Part shown: in pieces, positions 35,819 through 44,815 of the stretch
Position numbering within the stretch: the first letter of the stretch is position 1
Layout of the letters: every line of letters begins with the position of its first letter
Assembly (NCBI RefSeq): GCF_003003285.1
Contig: NZ_PVTP01000006.1
Coordinates: forward strand, 124,001 to 188,000
From: Yoonia maritima
GTDB taxonomy: Bacteria; Pseudomonadota; Alphaproteobacteria; Rhodobacterales; Rhodobacteraceae
DNA: 64,000 nt
Direction: 5' to 3'
Notes under the pieces: model-generated
The model's database searches: none
What the model was told of the DNA's origin: nothing
The model's input: only the letters and a program-made list of their open reading frames with translations
Translations under genes and position numbers: made by a program

Positions 35819-36745
35819 ATGTCTCGTACCCGTCACGCGTTGTTTACGCTTATCTCTATGGCCGTACTTTCGGCAACGACAAGCGCCGCACAAGAAAACA
35901 CCGATCAAGCCGAAATTATCGAAGCGCAATACGATATCGAATCTGATGGTGCTGATCGCATTCGTATTGCTGGACAGCTTCGCACACTGACCCAACAGGT
36001 CGCTGCCGCATCCTGCGCGCTCACTTCTGATATTGCAGTCGAAGAAGCGCATGATGTTTTGGAGCATGCGACTGCTCAGTTTGATCGCTATATCGTAGCA
36101 CTGAAAGACGGCGACGAAGGCCTGCACATTTTGCACCCAGAAACCCGTCGCCTGACCATCGCCGATATCGACCATGTTCGCGAAGAGTGGGAGCTAATCC
36201 ACGGTGCAATCGAATCCATTTTGGTGGATGGCCACGATGTCGAAAGCGCCCATATCATCGACGATCACAACCTAAAACTGCTTGAGCTCACATCGATCCT
36301 TTCGTCCGATATCACCAGCCAATACACGCACCCCTTTGAGATTAGCGCAGCCGACGCAATGATGATCGAAATCGCGGGCCGCCAACGCATGCTTACGCAA
36401 AAGATGGCCAAGGATGCCTGTGAAATTTGGACGGGCTATCACGCTGAAGAAGCCAAAGAAGATCTTGCGCAAACAATGACTATCTTTGAAACCTCGCTCC
36501 GTGCATTGCGGTTCGGTATGCCCGAAGCGGGGCTGCAAGAAGCACCAAACGACACGATCCGCGCCGATTTGGATCATCTGTTGGAGCGCTGGGAAATCAT
36601 CAAAGTGAACGAACAGATACTGGTAGATGGCGGCACACTGACCGATGATCAAAAGACTGAAGTCTTTCACGATCTAGAAGTCGAGCTGGCCGAGCTTGAT
36701 CAACTACTTCTTGATTACAAAGAGTACGCAGAGCGCGCCCATTAA
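35819..36745 (+). CDS. Secreted PilJ-domain protein, copy 1
   Basis: A 308-residue protein with a signal peptide (MSRTRHALFTLISMAVLSATTSAAQ) and two PilJ/NarX-type sensor repeats: one at about residues 45-150 (IRIAGQLRTLTQQVAAASCAL) and one from about residue 180 (MMIEIAGRQRMLTQKMAKDAC). No transmembrane segment, HAMP, kinase or chemotaxis signalling domain follows, so it is a free periplasmic sensor-type domain. The upstream open frame from 35726 is ignored because the signal peptide begins at 35819. No good ribosome-binding site is seen. It is the first of two tandem paralogues. Ligand unknown; the NarX relative binds nitrate. Confidence 0.8.
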   Translation: MSRTRHALFTLISMAVLSATTSAAQENTDQAEIIEAQYDIESDGADRIRIAGQLRTLTQQVAAASCALTSDIAVEEAHDVLEHATAQFDRYIVALKDGDEGLHILHPETRRLTIADIDHVREEWELIHGAIESILVDGHDVESAHIIDDHNLKLLELTSILSSDITSQYTHPFEISAADAMMIEIAGRQRMLTQKMAKDACEIWTGYHAEEAKEDLAQTMTIFETSLRALRFGMPEAGLQEAPNDTIRADLDHLLERWEIIKVNEQILVDGGTLTDDQKTEVFHDLEVELAELDQLLLDYKEYAERAH

Positions 36746-36796
36746 GCGTTCTGTTTGTTCCAAAAATCCATGATATTTCCCCGAAAGGAAACCGAC

Positions 36797-37729
36797 ATGC
36801 TACGCCATATTCACAACGGCACGGCGCTCGCTCTTCTTCTTTACACTGCCGCAACGGCGATACATGCGGACGAAATACCGGCCGAAACCGCGCTGATCGA
36901 AGCCCAATACGATATCGAATCTGATGGTGCAGACCGCATTCGTGTCGCTGGACAGCTGCGCACATTAACACAGCAGGTAGCCGCCGCGTCTTGCGCGTTG
37001 TCGTCCGATATAGATACCGACGAAGCGCACGAAGTTTTAACCCATGCGACTGAACAGTTTGATCGTTATATCTATGCCCTACGTGACGGCGATGATGCGC
37101 TTCACATTCTGAACCCTGAAACCCGCCGACGTACGCTTGAAGATATATCGCATGTTTATGACGAATGGCTCAATATGCATGACGCAGTTGATGCGATCCT
37201 AGCCGATGCGCATGACACGCAAAGCGCACTTGCCATTGATGACCAAAACATGCCGCTACTTGAGCTCACCACGGCATTGGCGGCCGACATTACCGGCCAA
37301 TATGCGCACCCCTATGAAATCACAGCCGCCGATGCGATGATGATCGAAATCGCAGGTCGCCAACGCATGTTGACACAAAAAATGGCAAAGGACGCATGCG
37401 AAGTTTGGGCAGGTTATCACGCCGAAGAAGCGCGCGAAGATTTAGCTGCGACAGTCACTGTTTTCGAAACTTCACTGAAAGCTCTCCGCTTTGGCATGCC
37501 CGAAGCGGGCCTTCAAGAAGCTCCGACAGATAAAATCCGTGACGATTTGGATCATCTGCTGGCGCGTTGGGACACCATCAAAGCGAACGAACAAATCCTG
37601 ATCGATGGTGGTGAACTGACCAACGACCAAAAGACCGAAGTTTTTCATGATCTCGAAGTCGAACTTGCCGAGCTAGACCACCTACTAGATGACTACAAAG
37701 AATACGCCGAGCGCACGCATAAACGCTAA
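36797..37729 (+). CDS. Secreted PilJ-domain protein, copy 2
   Basis: A 310-residue paralogue of the preceding protein, largely identical in the mature part (for example IEAQYDIESDGADRIR, AGRQRMLTQKMAKDAC and LRFGMPEAGLQEAP are shared). It has its own signal peptide (MLRHIHNGTALALLLYTAATAIHA) and AAAGGAAACC before ATG 36797. Two PilJ repeats, Cys in the same places, an acidic composition, and no output domain. It is 51 bases after copy 1 and is followed by a strong terminator, so the pair forms a two-gene operon. Possibly the two form a heterodimer. Confidence 0.8.
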   Translation: MLRHIHNGTALALLLYTAATAIHADEIPAETALIEAQYDIESDGADRIRVAGQLRTLTQQVAAASCALSSDIDTDEAHEVLTHATEQFDRYIYALRDGDDALHILNPETRRRTLEDISHVYDEWLNMHDAVDAILADAHDTQSALAIDDQNMPLLELTTALAADITGQYAHPYEITAADAMMIEIAGRQRMLTQKMAKDACEVWAGYHAEEAREDLAATVTVFETSLKALRFGMPEAGLQEAPTDKIRDDLDHLLARWDTIKANEQILIDGGELTNDQKTEVFHDLEVELAELDHLLDDYKEYAERTHKR

Positions 37730-37740
37730 GCCCGAGGAAC

Positions 37741-37774
37741 AATAAAGGCCTTGCCGTCAGGCAGGGCCTTTATT
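37741..37774 (+). terminator. Strong hairpin terminator, probably bidirectional
   Basis: A 15-base stem with one G-U pair (AATAAAGGCCTTGCC / GGCAGGGCCTTTATT) around loop GTCA, between the convergent PilJ operon and the sulfotransferase gene. The A/T-rich outer ends act as tract on either strand. Confidence 0.85.
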
Positions 37775-37799
37775 GATGTAACGACGAGAAAAGGTCACT

Positions 37800-38405
37800 T
37801 TAGATCGTGTTAACGTTCGCTTTTCCCCACCACTTGATTTCAACACCAAGCGCGTGACTAAGCTTCTCGGACGCATCGTGATCAGCGATGTCCACCTCAA
37901 GAAACCTTTTATCGCTTCCAAACGTATCCCTCATATTATCATAGTGGCTAGATATCCAAGCCACTAAACCCTCTCGAGACGACACATGCCAATTCGATAG
38001 ACCGGGTGCTCTTCGCTTTTTAAGGCGTTCATGAAGGTCTGACCACCGCAGCATGCTGTCCGCCACTTTTTCTGGAGACCGAGTTAACATCAAAAAGAGG
38101 CAAGTCGGATGATGCTCTCTGACCTGTGATAGGACCGAGACATCCATTTGCGGCCATAAACTTAACGGAGGCATGATCACATCTGGCTGAGTAATTGCGT
38201 CAAACTGGGTCAGTTCAGCAAGTGGATCGCCACCAGTCAAGTAGCTAGAATAAATCGCCTCGCCCACGAAACGGCGCGTAATTTTTTTCGTTCCCTGATC
38301 GGCAGAACGGAATTTCCAATGGGCGGAATTCAAACCAGATTTAACCAGTGCAGTATGTAGCGTGGTCGTTCCAGATTTAGGCAGGCCAAGATTAAATAAG
38401 CGCAC
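37800..38405 (-). CDS. Sulfotransferase-like protein
   Basis: A 201-residue protein of the sulfotransferase fold. The 5'-phosphosulfate loop is LPKSGTTTL at residues 8-16, and LFLMLTRSPEKVADSMLRW fits the 3'-phosphate-binding segment. No signal peptide. It is shorter than many sulfotransferases, and its A/T content is higher and codon use less biased than its neighbours, so it may be acquired. Acceptor unknown. Confidence 0.75.
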   Translation of the reverse strand: MRLFNLGLPKSGTTTLHTALVKSGLNSAHWKFRSADQGTKKITRRFVGEAIYSSYLTGGDPLAELTQFDAITQPDVIMPPLSLWPQMDVSVLSQVREHHPTCLFLMLTRSPEKVADSMLRWSDLHERLKKRRAPGLSNWHVSSREGLVAWISSHYDNMRDTFGSDKRFLEVDIADHDASEKLSHALGVEIKWWGKANVNTI

Positions 38406-38441
38406 GAATACATAGCCCTCGTGTAGTTTCTAGGTCGTTCA

Positions 38442-39230
38442 TTACAAATCAAAGGTTGCGAATACGGGGGCGTGGTCGCTTGGCTTTTCCCAACCGCGTG
38501 CGTCACGCAGAACCCGGCTTGAATGCCCTGCGTTCTTGATATCCGAGGTTGCCCAGATGTGATCCAAACGGCGGCCTTTGTCGGCGGCGTCCCAGTCTTT
38601 GGCACGATAGGACCACCAGCTGTACAGCTTACCTTCTGGAACATCATTGCGGGTCACATCGGCCCAATCGCCAGCGGCCATGACATCAGCGAAATGTTCG
38701 ACCTCGATCGGGGTGTGGCTAACGACCTTAAGCAGCTTTTTGTGGTCCCAAACATCATCTTCACGCGGCGCGATATTCAGGTCGCCAACAAGAATAGATT
38801 TCTCTGGCTTGGCGGCATGGTATGCGTCGCGCATGTCGGTCAGGTAATCCAGCTTTTGACCGAATTTTTCGTTCACTTCGCGATCAGCGACATCGCCACC
38901 AGCAGGAACATAGTGGTTGTGAATCGTGACGCCGTTTTCCAGACGCCCCGCGATATGACGCGCATGGCCAAGTGCGGCATAATCTTCGGCTGCGGCTTCG
39001 ACCATCGGAATTTTCGAAAAAATCGCAACGCCATTGTAACCTTTTTGGCCACGCGCAACCATGTGCGTGTACCCCAACGACTGGAACTGCTCGAGAGGAA
39101 TTTTGTCGACTGGGCTTTTGCATTCTTGCAAACACAGCACATCAGGCACTTCTTCGCTCATGAGCTTTGCGACGATATTTTCACGCAGTCGAACCGAGTT
39201 AATATTCCACGTAGCAAGGGTAAAAGGCAT
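38442..39230 (-). CDS. xthA: Exodeoxyribonuclease III
   Basis: A 262-residue AP endonuclease/3'-5' exonuclease for base-excision repair. Landmarks: TWNINSVR, LCLQECKS (metal Glu), the GYNGVAIFSK strand, VGDLNIAPRE (catalytic Asp/Asn), RLDHIWATSD and the terminal SDHAPV (Asp-His). Length normal for the family. Confidence 0.95.
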   Translation of the reverse strand: MPFTLATWNINSVRLRENIVAKLMSEEVPDVLCLQECKSPVDKIPLEQFQSLGYTHMVARGQKGYNGVAIFSKIPMVEAAAEDYAALGHARHIAGRLENGVTIHNHYVPAGGDVADREVNEKFGQKLDYLTDMRDAYHAAKPEKSILVGDLNIAPREDDVWDHKKLLKVVSHTPIEVEHFADVMAAGDWADVTRNDVPEGKLYSWWSYRAKDWDAADKGRRLDHIWATSDIKNAGHSSRVLRDARGWEKPSDHAPVFATFDL

Positions 39231-39482
39231 AGGGTTCCGCTCTTTCGTTGACGTTCCGCGTGCAGCCGCACATTCGCCCGCTATGTGTGCACCTCAGCGC
39301 AATTATGTTCAAGCATTAGCTTGTTTTCTTAACAAAATCCGAAAAATCGGATCAATTATCAAGGCACGCTTACGTGATTGTACTTTGGGACGGTTTCGGA
39401 GTTGGGTTCCCGAAGATTACATAAGCCCTTATAACCTCTAGCCATAATAAGCCGATCCAAGACAAAAGTAAGGAACACCCTC

Positions 39483-40340
39483 ATGAGAAACAAATCAGCC
39501 ATGGTCGTCGCTGTGACGTCTCTAATTGCATTTCATAACGCAGCATTCGCTGCGGAAACAAACGTTGGCGACGACGTCATTGCTGACCAACGTGCGGCGC
39601 TTGCTACTAGCACCGAGGGTGCAGGGTTTGGTCCGCAGTCCCCACGCGACATCAGCGAAGTTTCTGGAGCCAACACACGCGCGTTTCAGGCCGCTCCTGC
39701 TTTCACAGAGATGAACCTTTGCGACATTCACTTTCATGAAAACGCTGAACACCGCGGCGGCGAATTCACCGAATATGCTGGCAATGGGGACGGCCACGGT
39801 TATGGAACAGGCTACAAATACACTGGTGAACTGTCAGACGCCGAACTGGCCCCAATCGACAGCCCGATTGGCGCGACTGAACATGGCGACCTGCAGCCCG
39901 GCGATACAATCGAAGTCCACTATGTTTTCTCGACTGCCCAAGCGCAGCCTGGCCCAACATTGGGCACCTGCCTGTCCGACGCGATCAACAACCCACAACT
40001 GCGCGTAGAGGCACAGGTGTTTGTGCTTGTGAACGACGCAGAGGCATTGGACTTTAACGATCTTGCAAAGGTCGAAACCGTCGACGGTCTGTATCAGGCA
40101 CCAAACATCCCGAGCGATACTGGAACAGCCGTAACCTACGCCGGTTCGACAACTGGTCCGGGCTACAACGAAGACGGTTCACCTTTCCAAGTGACTTGGA
40201 ACGTTCGCCCGAACGTCGCTCGCGTTGACATCAACACAGTTGGCACATGGTTCGAAGGCAACGTCTTTGAAGAAGATCACGCACACGGCGTGCGTAACCT
40301 TGTTGTGAACACTGACCTGCTGTCAGAAATCGCGCAGTAA
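39483..40340 (+). CDS. Delta-class carbonic anhydrase-like protein, secreted
   Basis: A 285-residue protein with a signal peptide (MRNKSAMVVAVTSLIAFHNAAFA). The stretch NLCDIHFHENAEHRGGEF resembles the delta-class carbonic anhydrases, first known from diatoms, with His-x-His zinc ligands and the third His just after; FGPQSPRD resembles their N-terminal motif. Two Cys (in NLCDIH and LGTCLSD) could form the conserved disulfide. It would convert CO2 and bicarbonate in the periplasm. AAGGAACACCC precedes the ATG. No carboxysome or carbon-fixation gene is near. Confidence 0.8.
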   Translation: MRNKSAMVVAVTSLIAFHNAAFAAETNVGDDVIADQRAALATSTEGAGFGPQSPRDISEVSGANTRAFQAAPAFTEMNLCDIHFHENAEHRGGEFTEYAGNGDGHGYGTGYKYTGELSDAELAPIDSPIGATEHGDLQPGDTIEVHYVFSTAQAQPGPTLGTCLSDAINNPQLRVEAQVFVLVNDAEALDFNDLAKVETVDGLYQAPNIPSDTGTAVTYAGSTTGPGYNEDGSPFQVTWNVRPNVARVDINTVGTWFEGNVFEEDHAHGVRNLVVNTDLLSEIAQ

Positions 40341-40351
40341 AACTAAACGTC

Positions 40352-40376
40352 GGGGCGTTGGGTTGACCAGCGCCCC
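40352..40376 (+). terminator. GC-rich hairpin after the carbonic anhydrase gene
   Basis: GGGGCGTTGG pairs with CCAGCGCCCC (one G-U) around GTTGA, 12 bases after the stop and just before the end of the convergent asparaginase gene. There is no T-tract, so it may act as an mRNA end-stabiliser or a weak terminator. Confidence 0.6.
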
Positions 40377-40383
40377 TGCACGC

Positions 40384-41373
40384 TTACGCGAGTGCAGCGG
40401 CGGGGCGGACCTGCCCCACTTCAAAGCCGCGCCAGTTTTTAAGTACCGGAGACATCCGCGCAATCGCAGCAGGGTGTTTCACGTCCAGCACACCCAAGTT
40501 TACCAAAATCGTTGCAATCGCGCATTCGCTCGCACGGGTCGCCCCATCACGGATTTTCAGCGCGACGCCAAGACGCTTTTCCGGGATGATCGCGACAAAC
40601 ACACCGTCTGCGCCTGTCTTGATCGCGACACGCCCATCCATCGCCCGCATCAGATCAGTGCAGGCACGTGTTTCGCCTGCGACCAGCTCTGGATAGGCCA
40701 TCATCGCGTCGCGCAGTTTTACTGCTGACGTACTGCGCAGATCAGACCGATCATGGGCGCTTGCGAAAAACGCCATTGCGCGTGCAAGCCCATGTACCGT
40801 GCTGGCATGGTTCGGTGCAGAACAGCCATCAATACCATAGGTCGGGCTTGTTTCTTGTGTTGTTTCCTCGAATGCGGCTTTGCCTGCCTGCTGAACGGGA
40901 TGGTCGATTTTTTCGTAATCGGCACCGCCGCCCAGATGCTTGTTCAAGGTCAGAAATCCAGCATGTTTACCCGAACAGTTATTGTGAATTTGGCATGGCT
41001 GTTCATTCGCGCGGATCAACGCATCGCGTGCGGGTTTGTCGCCGGGCACCTGTGGACCGCAGCGAAAATCCGCATCCGTCATCCCCAGATCTTTGAGCCA
41101 TACACCAACGCGATCGGTGTGAATGGCTGCACCTTGGTGCGATGCGCATGACAACGCCAACTGCTCTTGCGATAGATGCGCCCCTGCGCCGCTTTCCAGC
41201 AATGGCAATGCTTGGATCATTTTGCATGACGAACGGGGAAAAATAACTGCAGACGGGTCGCCCCACGCGTTCACAATTTCGCCAGTGTCATCGCAAATAA
41301 CAGCGTGCCCTTGATGCACGCATTCAAGCAGCTCCCCACGCCAAACTTCTACTAGATCAACAGGATTTGCCAT
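40384..41373 (-). CDS. L-asparaginase II family (Rhizobium etli AnsA type)
   Basis: A 329-residue asparaginase of the family with Ser-x-x-Lys chemistry, unrelated to the E. coli enzymes. Seen: PRSSCKMIQALPLLESGA (Ser/Lys pair), CASHQGAAIHTDRV, NNCSGKHAGFL and GIDGCSAPNHASTVHGLARA, with Cys and His for the reported zinc site. Cytoplasmic; hydrolyses asparagine to aspartate and ammonia. The start at ATG 41373 (MANPVDLVEVWRG) is preferred to 41403 because AAAAGGC lies upstream and relatives begin there. Confidence 0.88.
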   Translation of the reverse strand: MANPVDLVEVWRGELLECVHQGHAVICDDTGEIVNAWGDPSAVIFPRSSCKMIQALPLLESGAGAHLSQEQLALSCASHQGAAIHTDRVGVWLKDLGMTDADFRCGPQVPGDKPARDALIRANEQPCQIHNNCSGKHAGFLTLNKHLGGGADYEKIDHPVQQAGKAAFEETTQETSPTYGIDGCSAPNHASTVHGLARAMAFFASAHDRSDLRSTSAVKLRDAMMAYPELVAGETRACTDLMRAMDGRVAIKTGADGVFVAIIPEKRLGVALKIRDGATRASECAIATILVNLGVLDVKHPAAIARMSPVLKNWRGFEVGQVRPAAALA

Positions 41374-41570
41374 TCTTTTGCCTTTTTGGATTGTAAGTGT
41401 CATTGCGATAGCGCGCCCATCAAAGTTTTGGGGGCTTTCCCCTTGGCACGTTTTTTTGATAGAGCTTAGGTTATCGGGTTAATAAAGGTCCTGCCAGTCC
41501 AAAGGTACCGCGAGTGTACCGAGGTAGCGATTGGACCATTAAGAGGCAAAGACAGCTTGGAGGCTGCGAG

Positions 41571-42101
41571 ATGATTTTGAATATTGCGCGCACGTTTGGC
41601 GTTGTAGCGGCACTGGTTTGTGCGAACACGGCAACGGCACAGGAGTCGAGCGAAAACCGCGTGGCTGCAAATACAGACTGGGCCGTTTATGTCGAAAGCG
41701 ACCCAAAAGAGTGCTGGGCTGTTTCTGCGCCGGTGAACACCACCAACACCCGTGACGGTCAACCCGTCACCGTGCGCCGCGGTGAAATTCAGCTTATCGT
41801 GTTTTATCGCCCATCTGGCGAAGTCAGCGGCCAGGTGATGTTCGCAGGTGGTTATCCCTTCGCAAGTGGGTCAACCGTTTCAATGAAGGTCGGCGATACG
41901 ACACTTGAGATGTTCACCGAAGGTGAATTTGCATGGCCTGCAAGCGCCGAAGATGACGCAAAATTTGTTGCTGCAATGAAGCGCGGTGCCGATGCTGTTG
42001 TGACTGGCCGCTCTGGCCGTGGCACGCAGACACAAGATACTTTTAGCCTGCTAGGTTTCACTGCCGCCGTGGAAGAGGCAGCATCCCAGTGCGCTGGCTA
42101 A
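41571..42101 (+). CDS. Invasion-associated locus B (IalB)-like secreted protein
   Basis: A 176-residue protein with a signal peptide (MILNIARTFGVVAALVCANTATA). The mature part begins with WAVYVESDPKECWAVSAP, typical of alphaproteobacterial IalB-like proteins, with a second Cys at the C terminus (EAASQCAG) probably forming a disulfide. Role in this group unknown; in Bartonella it is linked to host-cell entry. ATG 41571 is chosen for GGAGGCTGCGAG upstream. It ends in a terminator before rlmN. Confidence 0.8.
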   Translation: MILNIARTFGVVAALVCANTATAQESSENRVAANTDWAVYVESDPKECWAVSAPVNTTNTRDGQPVTVRRGEIQLIVFYRPSGEVSGQVMFAGGYPFASGSTVSMKVGDTTLEMFTEGEFAWPASAEDDAKFVAAMKRGADAVVTGRSGRGTQTQDTFSLLGFTAAVEEAASQCAG

Positions 42102-42153
42102 ACCCATTGCATTAAAATCCGTGCCTATGGCAGGGATAAATATGTTCTTAAGA

Positions 42154-42186
42154 AACGGGCTGCTTTTCTTGTGAAAGCGGCCCGTT
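42154..42186 (+). terminator. Rho-independent-type hairpin between ialB-like gene and rlmN
   Basis: A 13-base stem (AACGGGCTGCTTT / AAAGCGGCCCGTT, one G-U pair) with a seven-base loop, 52 bases after the stop. The following bases are only partly T-rich (GCTCTTAT). Confidence 0.7.
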
Positions 42187-42226
42187 GCTCTTATATGCAA
42201 CGCTTAAACCCGATTTGGAGCACCCA

Positions 42227-43405
42227 ATGGACCCCAAGGCCCCCATCACCCAGGACGTCCTGACGATCCCGCGCAAGCTGCCGGATGGTCCACAAAACAT
42301 TGTTGGCCTGACCCGCCCTGCCCTGCGCGACGCGTTGATCGCCGCGGGCACAAAGGAGAAGCAAGCCAAGATGCGTGCCGGTCAGATTTGGCAATGGCTC
42401 TACCATTGGGGTGTCCGCGATTTTGATCAGATGACCAATCTGTCAAAAGACTATCGCGCGATGCTGGCTGAAACATTCGTGATTTCCCTACCAGAGGTCG
42501 TGACCCGCCAGATATCGGATGATGGTACCCGCAAATATCTGGTCCGCATCGCAGGTGGCCACGAGGTAGAGGTCGTTTATATCCCGGAAACTGATCGCGG
42601 GACGCTTTGCATCTCTAGCCAAGTTGGCTGTACGCTCACTTGTTCATTCTGCCACACGGGCACGCAAAAACTGGTGCGCAACCTGACCCCCGGTGAAATC
42701 ATCGGCCAAGTCATGTTGGCCCGCGATGATTTGGGTGAATGGCCAGAGCAAGGTGCGCGCAACACTGCTGCCCCCCGCCTGCTGTCGAACATCGTTCTGA
42801 TGGGCATGGGCGAACCGCTTTATAACTTTGAAAACGTGCGTGACGCGATGAAGATCGCGCTTGATCCCGAAGGCATCGCGCTGTCCCGTCGTCGCATTAC
42901 GCTGTCGACATCTGGTGTCGTTCCTGAAATCGCCCGCACTGCCGAAGAAATCGGCTGTCAGTTGGCGGTATCATTCCACGCGACAACAGACGAAGTCCGC
43001 GACAAGCTGGTCCCAATTAACAAACGCTGGCCCATCGCCGATCTACTCGATGCGCTACGCGTTTACCCTAAGGCATCAAATTCCGAACGGATCACGTTTG
43101 AATATGTGATGCTGGATGGCGTGAACGATTCTGACGAAGACGCGCGGCGCTTGGTTAAACTGATCGAAGGCATCCCAGCAAAAATCAACCTCATCCCATT
43201 CAACGAATGGCCCGGTGCACCCTATAAACGTTCGTCGAACAACCGTATTCGTGCGTTTGCTGATATCGTTTATAACGCTGGATATTCATCGCCAGTGCGT
43301 AAACCACGCGGCGAAGACATCATGGCAGCATGCGGTCAGCTAAAGTCAGCGACCGAACGCCAACGAAAAAGTCGTGCACAAATCGCACAAGAGACCGGGC
43401 TTTAA
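42227..43405 (+). CDS. rlmN: Dual-specificity RNA methyltransferase RlmN
   Basis: A 392-residue radical-SAM enzyme that methylates C2 of A2503 in 23S rRNA and A37 of some tRNAs. The radical-SAM cluster is CTLTCSFC; the N-terminal helical domain, [10 protein letters not shown], the STSGVVP strand and the methyl-carrier Cys in MAACGQL are present. The start at 42227 (MDPKAPITQ) has GGAG upstream; the open frame from 42185 runs into the terminator hairpin. Confidence 0.95.
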   Translation: MDPKAPITQDVLTIPRKLPDGPQNIVGLTRPALRDALIAAGTKEKQAKMRAGQIWQWLYHWGVRDFDQMTNLSKDYRAMLAETFVISLPEVVTRQISDDGTRKYLVRIAGGHEVEVVYIPETDRGTLCISSQVGCTLTCSFCHTGTQKLVRNLTPGEIIGQVMLARDDLGEWPEQGARNTAAPRLLSNIVLMGMGEPLYNFENVRDAMKIALDPEGIALSRRRITLSTSGVVPEIARTAEEIGCQLAVSFHATTDEVRDKLVPINKRWPIADLLDALRVYPKASNSERITFEYVMLDGVNDSDEDARRLVKLIEGIPAKINLIPFNEWPGAPYKRSSNNRIRAFADIVYNAGYSSPVRKPRGEDIMAACGQLKSATERQRKSRAQIAQETGL

Positions 43406-43439
43406 CGAGATATTCATCGTGTTTCATTAAGCATAACGC

Positions 43440-43646
43440 ATGAAACATATTATGCTCGATTTACCGCCCGAACTTCTTGATGCGCTTGAACATGTGGCAG
43501 GCCGTGATGAGGTTGCGATTGCCAGCCTTGTCCGGGACGCTGTGCGCAATGATCTGAAACAACGCGCATCCGCGCTAACGAATAGGTCGCTGCGGATGCC
43601 GATACGTGCACAACCTGCGCATCAGGCAATGACACACGCTATCTAA
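43440..43646 (+). CDS. Small ribbon-helix-helix-like protein
   Basis: A 68-residue protein whose first 40 residues fit a ribbon-helix-helix DNA-binding fold: MKHIMLDLPPELLDALEHVA then ASLVRDAVRNDLKQRA. The rest is basic and probably flexible. It starts 34 bases after rlmN and is followed by a terminator, so it may share the rlmN transcript. Targets unknown; no toxin gene is adjacent. Confidence 0.6.
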   Translation: MKHIMLDLPPELLDALEHVAGRDEVAIASLVRDAVRNDLKQRASALTNRSLRMPIRAQPAHQAMTHAI

Positions 43647-43651
43647 TCAAT

Positions 43652-43684
43652 ATGCCCGCCATTCGTTTTCGAATGGCGGGCATA
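43652..43684 (+). terminator. Convergent hairpin terminator
   Basis: TATGCCCGCCATTCG against CGAATGGCGGCATA around TTTT, a 14-base stem with one bulged C. It separates the small RHH-like gene from the convergent sugar operon and may serve both strands. Confidence 0.75.
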
Positions 43685-43687
43685 ACT

Positions 43688-44806
43688 TTATGCAAGCAAG
43701 GCGCGCGCTTCATCCGGCGATAGTGCCGCCGGGCGTTCACACGTCGTTGTCATTTCGACAAACCTACGTTCTTCACCTGCCTTAAGGATGCTGGTCATCA
43801 CGTCCACCGCATGCACAGCGACGTCAATATTGCAGCGATGTTCACGCCCTTCTGCAATCGCAGTCGCCATATCCGCCAGCCCCGCACAGCGATAGTTTGC
43901 GCGTTCGTCTTGGTTGGCCACGCTGAATGGATGTTCCCACGGCTCAACGGTGCTGATTTCTTTGTCTTCGCCACTGATTTCGACGTCACCGCCAAAGAAG
44001 TTTGGATCAGGAAGGAAAATCGAACCGTTTTCACCGTAGATTTCCATGTGGTCATGACGATGCGCCCATACATCCCAGCTTGCGCCCAATGTCACAACAG
44101 CACCGTTTTCGAATTCAAGCAGCGCCTGAATGTTCGTCGGCGTTTCAACCGGGACTGTTTCGCCGAGCCGATCACCGTTACCGATGGTCCGTGTTGCAAA
44201 GGTTGCCGTGGCAAGCGCCGTGACCGACTTTACCGGCCCGATCAGCTGGATCAGGTTGGTGATGTAATACGGCCCCATGTCCAAAACCGGACCACCGCCC
44301 GGTTTAAAGAAAAAGTCCGGGTTCGGGTGCCATGCCTCCATGCCATGCCCCATCACATGGCATGTCCCACCAATGATGCGCCCGACCTTGCCAGCATCAA
44401 TCTGTGCCCTCGCCAACTGATGTGCACCGCCAAGGAACGTATCGGGGGCCGAACCAACGCGCAGACCTTTTGACGCCGCTAGATCGCGTAGCTGCTTGCC
44501 CTCGTCCAATGACAGCACAAGCGGCTTTTCAGAATAGGCATGTTTGCCTGCCTCAAGGATCTGTTTTGTGACCGCAAAATGCACGTCAGGGATGGTTAGG
44601 TTCACGACCACATCAATGTCATCTGCCTTTAGCAGATCATCGACAGTTTCTGCACGTACGCCGAATTCTTCTGCACGTGCTTTGGCTGCGTCCATGTTGA
44701 TGTCGGCCACGGCCTTCACGTCCAGCGACTTAAACAGTGGGGCCAGTTTGAGATATGAGGTTGAGATGTTGCCGCATCCGATGATGCCTACGCCAAGTTT
44801 AGTCAT
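43688..44806 (-). CDS. Gfo/Idh/MocA family oxidoreductase
   Basis: A 372-residue NAD(P)-dependent sugar dehydrogenase. The Rossmann motif is VGIIGCGNIS; YSEKPLVL carries the conserved EKP Lys, and DMGPYYITNL is a usual C-terminal landmark. AGAGGTTACC precedes the ATG. It is the last gene of the LacI-controlled operon, after a sugar isomerase/epimerase, so it should oxidise a mannose-derived or related sugar. Substrate unknown. Confidence 0.88.
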   Translation of the reverse strand: MTKLGVGIIGCGNISTSYLKLAPLFKSLDVKAVADINMDAAKARAEEFGVRAETVDDLLKADDIDVVVNLTIPDVHFAVTKQILEAGKHAYSEKPLVLSLDEGKQLRDLAASKGLRVGSAPDTFLGGAHQLARAQIDAGKVGRIIGGTCHVMGHGMEAWHPNPDFFFKPGGGPVLDMGPYYITNLIQLIGPVKSVTALATATFATRTIGNGDRLGETVPVETPTNIQALLEFENGAVVTLGASWDVWAHRHDHMEIYGENGSIFLPDPNFFGGDVEISGEDKEISTVEPWEHPFSVANQDERANYRCAGLADMATAIAEGREHRCNIDVAVHAVDVMTSILKAGEERRFVEMTTTCERPAALSPDEARALLA

Positions 44807-44815
44807 GGTAACCTC

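Noticed and set aside
38523..39251. 242-codon plus-strand frame
   Set aside because: Antisense to xthA, which has all catalytic motifs.
39337..39352. ATCCGA/TCGGAT hairpin upstream of the carbonic anhydrase gene
   Set aside because: Short stem, and neither strand gives a convincing T-tract at the right place for a terminator.
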